Assembly: GCF_002999335.1 (NCBI RefSeq)
Contig: NW_020312689.1
Location: 1-64,000 of the forward strand
DNA from: Cyclospora cayetanensis
Lineage: Eukaryota > Apicomplexa > Conoidasida > Eucoccidiorida > Eimeriidae
Length of the DNA: 64,000 nt
Direction of reading: 5' to 3'
Positions 37,523-50,700 of the stretch are shown here, piece after piece. The notes beneath the pieces were generated by a model. That model was not told the DNA's origin. It saw nothing but the letters and a program-made list of their open reading frames with translations, and did no database searches. The translations under genes were made by a program, and so were the position numbers. Position 1 is the first letter of the stretch; each line of letters begins with the position of its first letter.

Positions 37523-38866
37523 TGGGAAGCAAAAAAGGCCTTTCTTGGTGCCCTTTGGCTCTTGTGAAGTCACTTCGCCTCTCTCTTGTACCCTGTCTGC
37601 CCTCCTCTGCCTTCTCTGCCTTCCCTGGTTCAGCCTCAAGGCGGTGTGTACTTTTAGCCTGTTTGTCTCGCTCCGTGCTTCGTTGGAATGTCAAGCCCCC
37701 AAGCCCAGTGGCACTCTTCTAGGACGGAAGCTAGTGCGCTACGGGTGGACGCCGCATGCGGTGGAAGCACTATAGACTACGGAAAAGCTTTATTTTGATT
37801 TGCAGTGCAGCGGGGGAGGAAGCCAGGGTTGTTTTAAACCAGCCCATGCCTGCGTGGTGGTCTTTATGTGCCTTTGCGCGTCCCCTGTTTTTCGCGACGT
37901 GGCTGCATTAAAGGCCGCTGCCCTTCTACTTTGTGCTGCGTGCGTTACTGCTGCTAGGGTTTCTGGTGCAACGATGCTTACACGCAATGTCTGTAGCAGC
38001 ACTTGTGTAGCGTGGACAAGGAGCCCATTCCTGAGACGCCAGCAACCCCAGAAGCACCACTCGCCTCGGCTGTATCCCACAGGCCACCCAAGCTCAGAAG
38101 GTTTTAATTCTCGAATAAACAAGTGGCATAAGCGAAGCTGCGGGTTGGTGAGGATGGCGCGCCGTGGCATGCCCCTACAACACTGTGGTTGCCACAGCAG
38201 TCCAGTGGTGGGACGGACCCCCTCCTATGCATGGCGTGGCGTCTCTGAACGTCAAAAGCTCTGTTCCCCGTCGTAATTTTGCACGTATTCTTCGTTGTTT
38301 CTGAGAAAGTTAATTTTAAAAGGCATAGACAATTAAGATTGCCATTATGTCGTGGTGTCATGCGTGGCTGCGTAGCTTGTACCAGCAGAGCCTTCGTGAG
38401 TGACCCCCGCCGATGGGCTCGAAGGGGCCTCAGTCCGAAACAGCAATGGCAACATGCGCTCCAGCAGCAGCAGCTAAAGGAAATATATTCTGCTTTTGCA
38501 TGCAGGAAATGTGCTGCTAAGCTAAATTTTGTTTGATTCTGCTCTCGGAGAAGCAGAGAGCAAGCGTTTCTGGCCGCAGTGCAACAACGCCCAGCTGGCT
38601 TGTGGAGCCTTCTTCCTACTGTACCTTGTAGATCATCGAAGAATCGATCTCTCATTTGGAGTGGTCATCCCAGTAGTCCAATCCTTTGAAATGGGTTCTA
38701 TTTCTATCGTTTGCCCCGTGTACTTTGCGGCATGTCTCAGCGTCTTATCGGGAGAGGCCTGGTCAAGAGGATGAATGCCATGCTCTGACTGTCGTGTCGT
38801 GTCTCCTCCGCGACCTCATCTTCCTTCTCGCCGAAGCGCCTCCTGAAAAGGCCTTTTGTGGAAGCC
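37523..38866. other. Head-to-head intergenic region between WDR92 and the membrane protein
   Basis: About 1.3 kb between divergent starts, with no convincing gene. A minus-strand ORF of 183 codons (38104-38655) has no recognisable motif and a composition like non-coding sequence. The region is expected to hold two promoters; upstream non-coding or coding exons of the plus-strand gene cannot be excluded. Confidence 0.4.
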
Positions 38867-40234
38867 ATGATGGATGACAACGCGCAGCCGTGTGGGAATG
38901 CGCTTTTTTGTTGCTGTTGTAGGTGTGTAAATTCGATACGTTTTTCCTGGCAGCGGCGACGGTATGCGTGGCGCATAGGCTTCTTCTACAAGCTCTGGAT
39001 CATCACCGTTTGCATTGGTCTGTGCTTGACCTTTGTGCTTATGACTTTGATCAACAACTTGTCCTTCTTCTCGAACTACCGATGCGGCGCGACTGCGGTG
39101 TCTCTCCTGGGAGTGAACTTTTCAGCGATGATGGGCATTGTGGGCTCCATCGGACTTACAGCTCTGCTATTGCTGAGACTTCTTGGGCTTTTTGGGCGGT
39201 ACTCCATTGCAGAGTTCATGTCACTGGGGAAGTGGGTGAGCCGTCTAGGCTGCATCATTAAGTGGGGACCTTGGTTATTTGCCGTCCTAGCTCTGGCTCT
39301 CGTCTGCTTCAATTTCGTCAATCTCGCGTGGATCCTGGCGAATCCACACAACTGGTGCAGCAGGCGCTGGACGCCTACAGCCACCGTCGCAGTAGAAAAC
39401 TGCCGTCTCTGGTATCGCGGTCAGGCATACTGCTTGGACGCTGGTGAGCTGCTGAATAAGCCGCCTCTGCAGTAGCTGCAGCAGCGGGAACTCCTTGGAA
39501 GTTTTTGCGAGAAGGAAGGAGATGCTTTTTCCGTGCGCACTGCGTTAGCCTGAAGGCGCCATGTTCAGTAGGGGATGTCTGTTGGGGGGTGCCTCACGGA
39601 GGGAGACCTTGTTAGGGCCCTGCGTGAAATGCTGGCCTCGTGCAAGGCTTTCACGTGCGGGAGAGGTCTGCAGTTGAGAGACTTGGAGCCTCGTAAAGCG
39701 TGTGCAGCACGTTGGTGCAGACGGCAGGTGTGCATGTGTGCGTGTGTGTGGGCTGTGTTGTGTGCGGTGTTGCTGCTTGGCTGTGCAGCTGAACGCGAAA
39801 CGATCACAGACGCAACGGTCCTGAAAAGCTGCAACGACGGCGAAATGCTGTTAGACAGCGGATTTTTCTCCTTTATTCCCAAAACGGATGACGATAGCTG
39901 CAGTTTCTCGGTGAGCGCGGTGTGCAAAGCCTTCAAAGACGTGTTGGCTGGCACAGCCGTCGATTGGGGGGCTGCTGCGCTCAGCGGCTGCCAGGGACCG
40001 GTGTATAACGCTGTTCCCGAAGACTATCAGCACTCAGCCAACGAGCATAGCGACCTTTACAGGTACCTTTTAGTCTACGTTCAGGCCTGGACGTGGTCAA
40101 CGTGTGCACTCGCCCTGCTCTTCGCGTATATGAAGTTCAGCACGAAATTTGACTCCGTGTTTTACCAGGCCGAAGGGAGCCGCAGCTACTTGCTACTGAA
40201 CCTTTTAGCGTATCTTACTCCCTTCTCCAGCTGA
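38867..40234 (+). CDS. Four-pass membrane protein with N-terminal cysteine cluster, family not recognised
   Basis: Exons 38867-39443 and 39789-40234 (donor GCTG-GTGAGC, acceptor TTGGCTGTGCAG; phase 1) give 340 residues. The N-terminus has a CCCCRC cluster followed by Arg-rich sequence. Hydrophobic spans occur at roughly residues 43-62 (WIITVCIGLCLTFVLMTLI), 86-109, 133-158 and 275-300. Between spans 3 and 4 lies a loop of about 110 residues with several Cys, split by the intron, so it may be disulphide-bonded. The CCCC motif suggests palmitoylation (inference). A four-span plan with one large Cys-bearing loop recalls claudin-like or tetraspan proteins, including the apicomplexan CLAMP type, but no signature was seen. 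A strong acceptor-like TTACTCCCTTCTCCAG at 40215-40230 leaves open an alternative, longer C-terminus ending at about 40575. Confidence 0.7.
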
Positions 40235-41722
40235 GCACGCTCGCAGCGCTGCTCGCTGCGGCAGAAGGACCGAAAGCCTTGGCAGTGGAATCGACAGAGG
40301 ACGCAGCTGCTGCTCTCGAAGACTGCCTGTCTTGCCGAGCAGCGTCGGCGGGTAAGGAGGAGCTGCGCCTTGCTCGCTTGCGTGGCACACGTGTACCGAG
40401 AGGTGCAGCCGTGTCTCCCACCACTGCACGCGTTTTACCGTTTGGATTAAAGCGGCCCAAGTCGAATTGGCATACAGGGATCGAGGCAGGGGTTGCAAAC
40501 ATCCTACTGGAAGGAGATGCAGGCGCAACGCATCCTCTTTTTTGCCTGTGGAAGTTGGTATCAGTGTCTCCCTGAAGCAAAGCGGAGCTGTTGGCTGCAC
40601 CTGCAGCGTCTTCCACAGTAACTACTGCACCACCTCTCCGATTTTTTCCACAAGAAGAGCCCTCTAGCGGCCGCACACACACCTGCCAGCCCCTCCCCCC
40701 TTGCCTTTCTGATGCGTATTCTCGGCACTCCACAACTGGTGTTTCTTCCGCGGCAGCTCCACAGAGCATGCAAGGCCAAGTGTGCCTGATCCCCCAATAA
40801 GGCAGAGAGGCTCTACAGTGGTGCTGCAGCAGCGAGGGGTGGCATTTTAGCAGCAGAACCCCGGCGGGGGGAGTGAGCAATCATGCCTGTCTACTGCAGG
40901 ATTGCGCTTCCCCCTTTTCTTCCCATCTTCCTTGAGAAGTTGAGTTTCTGCACACCTCAGAAATGCTGGAGAGCGGGAGGCAGTAATCGGCCTTGGGAGG
41001 CCTTTTACCGCACTCGCAGCCTCGTGATTTTTGTCCTACTTACTGTCGACACGTAGAGAGTAAGTAAGAGTGCCGTGACACTGCCTTCCGCATTCTCTGC
41101 CCGTATCGCTCGATTTGTTTGGCTACATGGTGTCAGTCTACTGACAGAATGCAGTATCCGCGGCAACGCATCTTCCGCTTAGCGCCTTCGCACAGGGAGT
41201 TGTGGGGTCGGCTGGTGCAAGGGAGGGGTTGGACATGATCTACCGCAAGCGTTTTTCTAGGAGGTGAGGGGTGTCAGAACTGCCGGAGAGCTGAGAGGCT
41301 GAGAACTCGCGTGGGAAGGGGAAAGGAAGGCTTGAAGGCGGCAAACATTGCTGCGCCTCTTCACGGACGGCATGCAACCCCACTCGCCAACTTTAACATG
41401 TCGCTTCGAGCCGTGAGCCGTTTGACTTACATCCATCTACGTAGCTCACTTAAGAAACTGCAAGGCACCTCGCGACTACATTGGAGGGAGCTGATAACAG
41501 CCACGCCTCCGACTTTTCTCGAATTACATGCAGAATGAAATATGCACATCTACTGCTGGTGGAACTGCCGCAGCTGCCCAACACCGTAGATGAAGAAGAC
41601 ATGACAATCGATACAGCACCCAGTGCTCCTCTCTCTTAAGGACTGCACTGGAAAAGCATTCCAACTATGAGAGGCGCAGAGAGACACACTACCTGCGGTG
41701 TTCTCTAAGGCGTTGGGCGACG
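40235..41722. other. Intergenic region 3' of the membrane protein and of the importin gene
   Basis: The two flanking genes converge here. Opposed ORFs exist (40279-40575 plus, 40215-40880 minus). The plus one could be a spliced C-terminal extension of the membrane protein. The rest, 40900-41700, shows no coding signal and no CAG repeats. Confidence 0.4.
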
Positions 41723-44700
41723 CTACAGAGAGGGTCGATCACAACGCATTTCATCGTCGTCTGAGATTTCTTCCGCCTGCCGCTGCTGATCAATACTCCC
41801 GCCGAGCAGCATCATGGCAGCTCGGCTCTGCTGCTGCTGTTGCTGCAAGCGCTGCTGAAGCAGCTGCCGCTCTTCCTCCGGCCGCTGCTGCTGCTGTTGC
41901 ACGGTGAGGAAGCTCATGCTGCTGCTGACTGCGAGGCGTGTTGATCCTCCAGCCATAGTATATGCACCTGAAGACACTGCGCTCACCGCTGAGGTAGATG
42001 TGCTGCTGGAAGGCTGATGCTGCAGCTGCTGCTGCTTTTGCTGCTGCTCGACAGTACTTGCCGCTGCTGCATCCTCAGGGGTGTCGGGCGCTTTCTTGCC
42101 CTCGTCGAAAGACACTTCCTCCAGCAGCCGTATTTGCAGCGGCTGGAGCTGCTGTTGCTGCATCTGTCGTGATGGTGATGTCAGGGAGACAGCAAACTGG
42201 GGAGAAGCGATGTCGACGCAGGGTGCCTCTTGAACCTCGCTCTGATGAGAAGGGTGCTGCTTCTCTTGCTGCTGCAGGAGCTGTTGCCGCAGCTTCGCAG
42301 GCCACATATCGCTGCAAGCGAAGGATGCATGCGCTGCTGCTGCAACTGCACAGGCAAGCACCTCGTCTACGGGAGCTTGCAGCATCAACCCTCTTCGCTT
42401 TTGCAGCAGCATGCGCAGCGGGCCGTTTTTGCTATCCCCCGCGGCGCAACTGCGCATGCTGCTGCTGTCGCTGCTGTTGCTGCTACTGCTACTGCTGCTG
42501 TAGCGACTACTGCAGGAGCTGCTGCCGCTGCCGCTGCTGCTGCTGCTGCTGCTGCTCTCCGAGGTGTATTTACAGCTGCACCACCCCGGAGAGCGTCTTC
42601 GAAGGCGGCTATCTGCAGCAAAAACACGTCAATCCGTAGCTTTCAAGAGACACTATTGCCTGCTGCAGGCAATAGCCGATACCAGCTCGCGAAATTTCCA
42701 TGAACGGCTAGTGGAAGTCAAGTGCTCTACCTTCAGGACTGCTTAGCGCAGACACACGAATGCTTCTGGCTACTGAGTGGGCGAACTCCAGAGGCAGAAG
42801 AAGACAGTAGCAGCTCACTTAGGGGTGTAAGCGAAGACTCCACGAGTCTGCTGCCGCTGCTCTCAGGCCTGCAGTGCTGTAGTGCAGCAGGAAGCCTTTG
42901 GAGTCTTCTGCTGCCGCTTTTGCTGCTGCTGCTTTTGCTGTCTTCTGACGTTTCGTGAAGAGCGCCTTCTGAGACACGGCCGAGAGTTCTCCGTGGATTG
43001 GCAGTCTCTCCTGACGCTGCGCTTCCAGCTTCTGCTGAAGCAGCTGCAGGAGGGTGAGAGGCGACATCAGACAACCACGGAGACGCTGCCGCAGAGGCAT
43101 GCAGACCTTGCTGTATTGACAGCCTCTTCGAGAGGCATCTGCGGCGATGCAGACTGAGCACAGACTGCAGAAGCTGCAACGCAAAAATATCGCAGACAGG
43201 GGCCTCATCAGCAGCCGAAAGAAGGGAGTCATGGTCGGTGCATTTCTGCGGCTAAGCCTCTTTTACTACGATCCGCTGCTGCATCGAGAAGGAGGGGAGT
43301 CTGCAGCAAAGAGGGGGAGTTGGCGGCACTTCCCGCAGGGGCAGAAGCTGCATGAAGGGTGTGTGCATGCATGCATGCATGCATGCATGCACAAAAGCAA
43401 CAACACGGAGTGTATGTACGTACAGCTTGAGCGAGACAGGGTTGCACGAGGCCTGTTTGGTGCTGCTGCTGCTCCTGCTGCAGACAGACGGCGCGCAGCC
43501 AGCGACCACTGCTAAGCGTCAGGAAACAGCACCCCGTTCTAATGAAGACGGCAGCTCCAAATTTGGTGACAGAATGGCGCTGCTGCTGCAGTCGCTTGGC
43601 GTTGCTGCGCATGTGCTGTATGAGCAGGATGAGCAGAAGTTGCAGGCTGCTTGCAGCTGCTTCGGGGAGGAGGCGCTGCTCTTGCTGGCGCTGCCTCCGA
43701 CTGGGGTGATGTCGCGTGGCTGTCTTCTGAGCCACGCAGCAGCAGCAGCTGCTGCTGCTGCTCCTGTTGCTGCTGCTGCTGCTCCTGTTGCTAGTTCTGC
43801 GACCACATCGAGCGGGAGGAGCAAAACAGGCAGCCGATTTTGAGGTGGAGTGGATTCCGCATGCCAAATTATTCTTGTGGCTGCAGCTCATGCAGCGGAG
43901 ACAGAGACAGTAGGCCTCTGCTGCAGCAGCTTCCGATGACGTGTGGGGTGGTGCTGCCGATGCTGCAGTTGCAGAAGGGTACTGCGGCTTGTGTCGATTC
44001 TCCAGCTGCTTCTTCTGCAAGTGCTGCTGCTGCTGCTGCTCCTCTTGTTGTTGCTGTTGTTGCTGCTGCTGATCGGCGAAGGTTGTCTGCGATCCAAGCA
44101 GAAGGGGGAAAAGGCCTTCTGGATCTTGCAGAAGCAACCAGCATGAAGTCTTCAGCAGCTGCACGCGGAGAAGGGGATCCTTTGCTTGGCGATGGCGCAA
44201 GAGCAGCAGGAGCAGCAGCTCCTGCAGGTGAGCGGCCGAGAGCCGCTGTCTGTACACTCCGACCAGCAGTTCCCACAGATCGGCTGCGCGGCAGGCAATG
44301 GTGGCAGATACGTCGCAGCGAGATTGAAGGCTGCCAGCCGTATACATGAGCAAGCTGTACAGCGGCGTCCGCTGCTGCTGCTGCAGCTGCTGCAGCGCTT
44401 CTGGCTGCTGCTGCTGCTGCTGCAGCTGAACGTCGGCGATCTCAGGAACGCAGCAAACGGCAAGACCAAGGCAGGAGATGCCTTCCTGGAGCAGCGCCTC
44501 ATCGTCGCTGCGCAGCAAGGCTGACAGCAGGAGCTGCACAACTTCGGCGAACGTGCTGCTGCGTGCAAGAAAGGTCTGCGTATCATCGTTCGCTCCAACG
44601 GCCAAACCTCCAGCACGCGCCTTCGCCGCTGCTGCCGTCGCGACACTTGGCTCCTGCTGCAGCTCTTCCATCTCCGACTTAGCCCATGCATGCGACGATC

Positions 44701-47700
44701 CCTTCCACGCGTGGGATTCTTGCTGCTGCAAATAAGCAGCGAGGAGACAGCTCGCGAGTGCCTCGACGCAGGTGCAGACTTCGTACGGCGATGTGACGGG
44801 GATAGGACCTTCTGCTGCTGCTGCAGGCAGATCTCTCGGTGCCTGCATTGGCGAAGCGCGCGTCTCTCCGGCTGTAGCAGCTGAAGAAGAAGGAAGCGCA
44901 GCAGCTCGTCTTCGCTGCAGAGCAGCATCGCGCTTCCTGTCAGCTGCTGCACACCGCTGCAGCCGCTGAGCTAGCGGAGGTAGCAGTGCGCGAAAGAGCT
45001 GGACGCTGCGTTCATCGCAAGGCAGCATGCAGCATGCATTCCGCAAAAAATTTCCAGACAGACAAGCTTCCCCTCTACTCCTCCCGCAGTACAGCACCGT
45101 TCGCGGGGGAGGGAGGGATGCGACAGAGGCAGCAAGGCAGGATTGCTGCCGGAAAAGCGGACTGTAGATCGGCAGGCAACGGAGACGCGGAACCGAGAGA
45201 GAAAATGAGGCAACGCGTCTGCAGCAGTCTTAAGTGTGAGCAGAGAAAGAGGCTTGCATACTCGTTTCTCTGACACGTCAAGGCAAGAACGCGTATGAGA
45301 TCTTGAACTCTCTGATTCGTTGGAGGACTGCGAACTGCAACTCTCAACAACACCTGAAGCAGCTCCTGTAAGCCGCCCTCTGCACAAAGACGCTGCAACA
45401 CTGCAGCAGGCACCACAAGCAACACGCGCTGCGCTAACTGCAGCAGCAACATGATGCAGTTCGGAATCTCCATGAGCAGTCGGAGCAGTCTCGGGAGAGA
45501 CAACAGGAAGCAGCAGCTGCTGCTCCCCACAAAGGCACCATCCGAACTCGACGAAACGAATGCCTCAAACGCAACGCATCCACACAACCTGCAGCAGAAA
45601 CGCAGCGAGGCATGCGAACACATTGGAAGCAACTCCCTTAGCGACAGCGCTGCCAAAAACCTTTCCTCCTCATCTCCCCCCTCCCGGGATATATTAATAT
45701 GTATATAAACACATATTATTACGTATTTATGTATTATTCATCTGTGTATGTATTTACATATAAGCGTTCCGCCTCCCCCTTCGCCCTATACACGCCGGCT
45801 GCTGAGCGCGCATGTGTAGACAGGGTACTTGAGATAGAGAGGCTTCCAACAAGAAGCAAGGCTTCATGCCTCCCCTTTCCCTCCCCTCCTCCCTTCCAAG
45901 CAAGCGTCATCTCACTTCAGCAGCAGCGGATTTTTCTCCTCGCAGCAAGCCTCTAGAGCAAGTCTGGCGAGCGTTTCGACTTCTTGCGCGTACTTGCGCC
46001 GTATGTACACCCGAAGCACGCAAGCCACAAGGAGACAGCGGCAGCGCAGCAGCAACGAGGGAATGACCCCTGGAGGCGATGCGTCAGCTTCCGCTGCTTC
46101 TGCTGCTGCCAACACACGTGCGATGCACTGAACTGAGGCTTCAAGTGCAGTTGCAGCCGCTGCCTCTTCGGCGTGAGTACAGCCAACAGCCCATAAGGCA
46201 GCCTGCACGAAAGAAAACGACATCAACAGCGACTCACTAGCCACAAGGCAATGGCTTAGCCCTCAAGCGCGAAAGCGAAACGCCTTAAGAGGGGATGCAG
46301 CAGCAAAATCAACACGAAAAAACGCTACAACGAGGACGACACGCAGGGCAGCAAGAGCAGCAGCAAAAGCAGCATTTACGAATGCAGCTAGAGCAGCATG
46401 TACGGATGCATCAAGAGCAGCAGCATCAGCATTTACGAATGCAGCAAGAGCAGCAGCAAACGCAGCATTTACAAATGCATCAAGAGCAGCAGCAAAAGCA
46501 GCATTTACGAATGCAGCCAGAGCAGCATTTACGAATGCCTCAAGAGCATCAGCATCTACGAATGCATCAAGAGCATCAGCATTTACGAATGCCTCAAGAT
46601 CAGCAGCATCATCAGCATTTACGAATGCAGCGAACCTCGGTAAGAGACCACCAGGGCATCTTCTGCTGCCTCCTCTCTGCGCTGATGAAGAGCAGAGACT
46701 CCGCAGCTTCTGCGACAGAAGCAGCAACGGCACGCCGCGCTAAAGCAGCAGCGACAGCAGTCCTTGTGGGCAGAGGCATCTTTGCTTCACTTGTGCCTTC
46801 TCCCCAGCTCTCTGCCGAGGCTTTTCTGCAGCATCGCCGCATGCAGCAGCGAGGGCTGAGACTCTCGGCAGCGGAAGCCGCTGCAGGATGCCTCATCGGC
46901 GAGGCTCCCCGCCATGCACGCACTGGCACGTCGTTCTCTGCAGCCCAGCACGGGGAAGGCTCACTGTCGCTGCCGCTTGCTCCTTTGGAAAGTGCATGCG
47001 GAAAGCGCGCGACATCTCTGCAGGAGCAGTGAGAAGGCTCGGGAGGGCACTCGAGCGCGTGCAGCAGCTGCAGCACCACGCGTCGTACAGACTGCCCTGC
47101 AAGCGCCTCCTCATCATCCGCATCCTCTTCCTGTTGCTGCTGTTCATGCTGCTGCTTCTGCTGCTGCTGCAGCTGCCTGTGCCGTCGCCGTCGCTCCTCC
47201 TCTTCTGCTGCTGCAGACTCCGCTGGAGCGTCAAGCGGGCTGTTCACGGAGAGTCCAAGGTACTGGAGCTGCATGCTGCTGAAGCGTTGCTGCAGCAGCA
47301 GCGCTCGAAGCAGCAGGCTCTGCTCGCCACTGCTCCAGTCGATGAAACTGTTCGGATTCTGCTGCAGCTGATGCTCCTCCGCTGCAGATAGCTGGCAATA
47401 CGGCAGCAGCAGCGAGAGCAGCAGCGTAAGACCAGGGAAGGTTTCCACATCCTTAGGATCGCGTTGTCGTGCTCCTGCTGCTTGTGCTTGTGCTTGTGCT
47501 TGTGCTTGTGCTTGTGCTGCTTGTGCTGCTTGTGCTTGTGCTGCTTGTGCTTGTGCTGCACTCTGGATCTGCTGCCTGGCGCTGCAGGGAGAGGCGAGTG
47601 ATCTCCCTATGAGGCCAAAGTCGCGTTCCTCGGAGGCTGCAGCTGCACTCTCGGAGGCAGACGGATAGACGCTGCTCTTGACAGCGACTGCCTCTGCTGC

Positions 47701-50700
47701 GGCTGCTCGCGCTTCCTCCGCACCGACCAGAAGCACTCGCGACTCCGAACATCGCGCACACTCCGAAAGAAAGCAGACGCCTTGCACCACGAGACAACGA
47801 CCAGTGGTGCTAAGGGGGTTCGAGGCTTCTGCTGCGGCAGCAGCGGCAGTCTTGCTGCTGCTGCCGCTGCAGCTGCCGCTGCCGCCCTGCCTTTGCTGCT
47901 CGTCCTCCCCCTCCTGCAGCATCAGCGCCTCGTAGGTGCAGAAGTAGCGCTGCAAAAGACCGATGCATGCATCTAGCAAGACAGGCGCAGCAGATCTGAA
48001 CTGCCCTCTCAGACGGCATTCCCAGCTGATGCATCCTGGGGAGCAGCCCATGCCTGCCGCGAGTGACGGCTCGGAGAGGAAGCTCTCGACTGCCGTCGAA
48101 GAAGCAGCGACGAGCTCTGCAGAAGCCTCTGGCACGAAGCCGCTGCTGCCGTCGCGCATCCCCTGCTCAGCAGAGGCAGAAGAAGTCACTGCACCGACGG
48201 CAGAGGGAAGACGCCTTCCCCCCCTTGCCAAGGGAGAATCGGGGGAAGTCGACGTGCTGCTTGTGCCTTCGGAGGAAGCGTGCAGCTGCAAGCCTTCCTG
48301 AGCGGCAGCAGCAGGGGTTCTGCGGCTGCTGCTCTCCAGCGGCGCGACTGTAGGAGCCACGCTGTGAAAGACAAAGCCGCAGCAATGGCTGCTGCAGTTG
48401 CTGCTGCTGTAGCTGCTGCTGTAGCTGCTGCTGCGGGGACGGCAGAGCCGTGCGACAAGAACGCAGCAGCGAACCGCCTGCACAGCAACTGCAAGGTGCC
48501 CTTGGTCTGTCAGTTGCATGTTGCTGATGCGCAGCAGCAGCAGGATCTGCTGCAGCAGGGGATGCACGAGCTGCAGGAGCGACGTCACCCAGCAGCAGCC
48601 GTAGCAGCAGCAGCACTCTTGCTTGTGCTGCTGCGCAGCCTCCAGGAGCTCCACGTAGACGAGGAGACATGCCGCAGCAGTTTTGGAATCGAGGGACGGT
48701 TTCTGCGACAGCGCACGAAGCGGAAGCGGAGTTCAAAAGACGGACGGACAGACGCGAAGTCACACCCAATGTCGGAAGGGCGAGGGAAGCCGCACTGCAT
48801 GAGAAGACGACGGATCGCTCCTCGAGGCAGCTAAAACTAGTTCTGCAGTCTTTTGAACGCAACTCACCTTGATCTGCAAACGCCTTCGTGTCGTCTCGAT
48901 GGCAGCGACAGGGGCTGAAGCAGCCGCTGCAGTGCTGCCTGGCGCAGCAGCAGCCGAGGCATCTTCTGCAGCAGCAGACAGCATGCCAGGCGCCAGCAAC
49001 ACGCTGTATGCGCGTCTCCCTGGTGCGATTTCCAGCAGCAAATGCAACAAATGCTGCAGCCGCTGCTGCTGCTGCTGCTGCAAAAAGCTCGGGCAGTCGC
49101 GCAGCAACACCTGCAGCAGCCTCAAGGCTGAATGCAGCACGAACCGCGTGCTGTCGCTAAAAGAAGACTCCCCTGCTGCAACGTCGTCTACTGCTGCCGC
49201 CGCTGCTTCGGCTGCTTCAGCGGCTGCTGCCTGCTGTACAAGCTCCTGCGCAGATTCACAGCATCCTCACATCAAGGATGGAGGCATATGCATTGCACGC
49301 GCAAGCGAGACAAGAATAGCCGCAGCAACTGCAGTTGCAGCTGCCTTAGTACGGCAAATCGACGCACCATTACACGTGCCAACATCTGTTCTGGCAGACT
49401 TTCTGCCGCAATGCAGCAGCAAGGCATGATCTGCGCAGAAAAATTCGTTTTCGCCGCAGTATGAGTTTGGTCTTGAGGTGCTGCCGCTTCAGCGCTTTCT
49501 GACTGCGGCGGAGATTCACTGGCTAGAGGCGTCGAGCTTCTTGCTGCCTTAGGACTGTCTGCTGCAATGTGTGCTGCTGTCAGCCGACACGCCGCCTCGT
49601 CAGCTGCTGCAGGTGCAAGAAACGCATTTTTCTCGGTAAGAAAAGCGCCGGAAGAGGGCACAGGCTGCACCCTAGCAGAAAGTGGCGCTGCCGCTGCCGC
49701 CGCGCTGAGAGAGGTCTTCCTGCTGCTGTTGCCGTTGCTGTTGCTGCTGCTGCTTCTTCTCCTCCTCCTCTCGCTGCTGCTAGCTGCCTGGCTGCTGCTG
49801 CCGCCGTGGCAGCCGTTGGTCGTCGTCGCAGCACGTCCCCTCAAGGCAGCTTCCGCAGCTTCTCGCTGCTGCTGCCTCAGCAGCAGCAGCTCCCTGCGTC
49901 TCGTGAGGATTGTGCAGCAGCACAGTCTTGCTGGTGGCTGCGGCTCGACGAGGGAGCTGCAGACGCAGCTTTTCTGCTGGAAAGACAGCAGCTGCGCCAA
50001 GACTCTGTGCAGCAGCTGCTGCAGCTGCTCCTGCGGGTGGGCAGGAGCTGCATGCAGCAGCAGCAGCAACGCAGCGTGCTGCTCTGCAGAGTCGAAACTC
50101 AGCCAACGAGATCCGACAAGCTGCCGCAGCAACGCAGCGCACAAGACTTGCGTCGGGAAGGCGTTCCTGCCACTGCTGCTGCTGCTGCTCCTCCCGTCGC
50201 ACGCCGTCGCAGCAGCCTGCAGCGTTTGCTGCCCCCGCTGCGAAAAGATGCAGCAGCACTCCGAGGCACTGCACAGGCAAACGAGGTGGTGGGGAGGCTG
50301 CTGCAGCGGTTCTTGCGCGCGCTGCGTCGCGGCATCTGCCTTTTCGCCGCTCACGCGCTCTCCTGGAGCGGCTAAGGCTGCTTTCGCGGCAGCAGCAGCG
50401 TGGCAACATGAATGCACGAAGAGCAGAGGGATGAATCCGCATATTGCATACGCTGTTAGCGCCAAGAGGACGCCTGGAGATTCGCAACACGACAGAAATA
50501 CGCGTTCTGCTTGTTGCTGCTGGGTGGCATCGCCATCTAACAGTTGCTGCAGCAGCGCGTGGCACTCCCGGAGCTGCTGTTCGTACACTCCAGCATCAGC
50601 AACTGCTGCTGCTGCTGTGTGGGGCGCGAGTCTCTCCTTGCTGCAGCTTTCTGCTGCGGAAGAGGCTTCTGCAGAATCCTCCGAAGCGCTGCCTCCGCCC

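Noticed and set aside
40215..40880. Minus-strand ORF of 221 codons downstream of the membrane-protein gene
   Set aside because: No motif, no clear splice context, and it opposes a plus-strand frame that could be a C-terminal extension; neither is firm enough to call.
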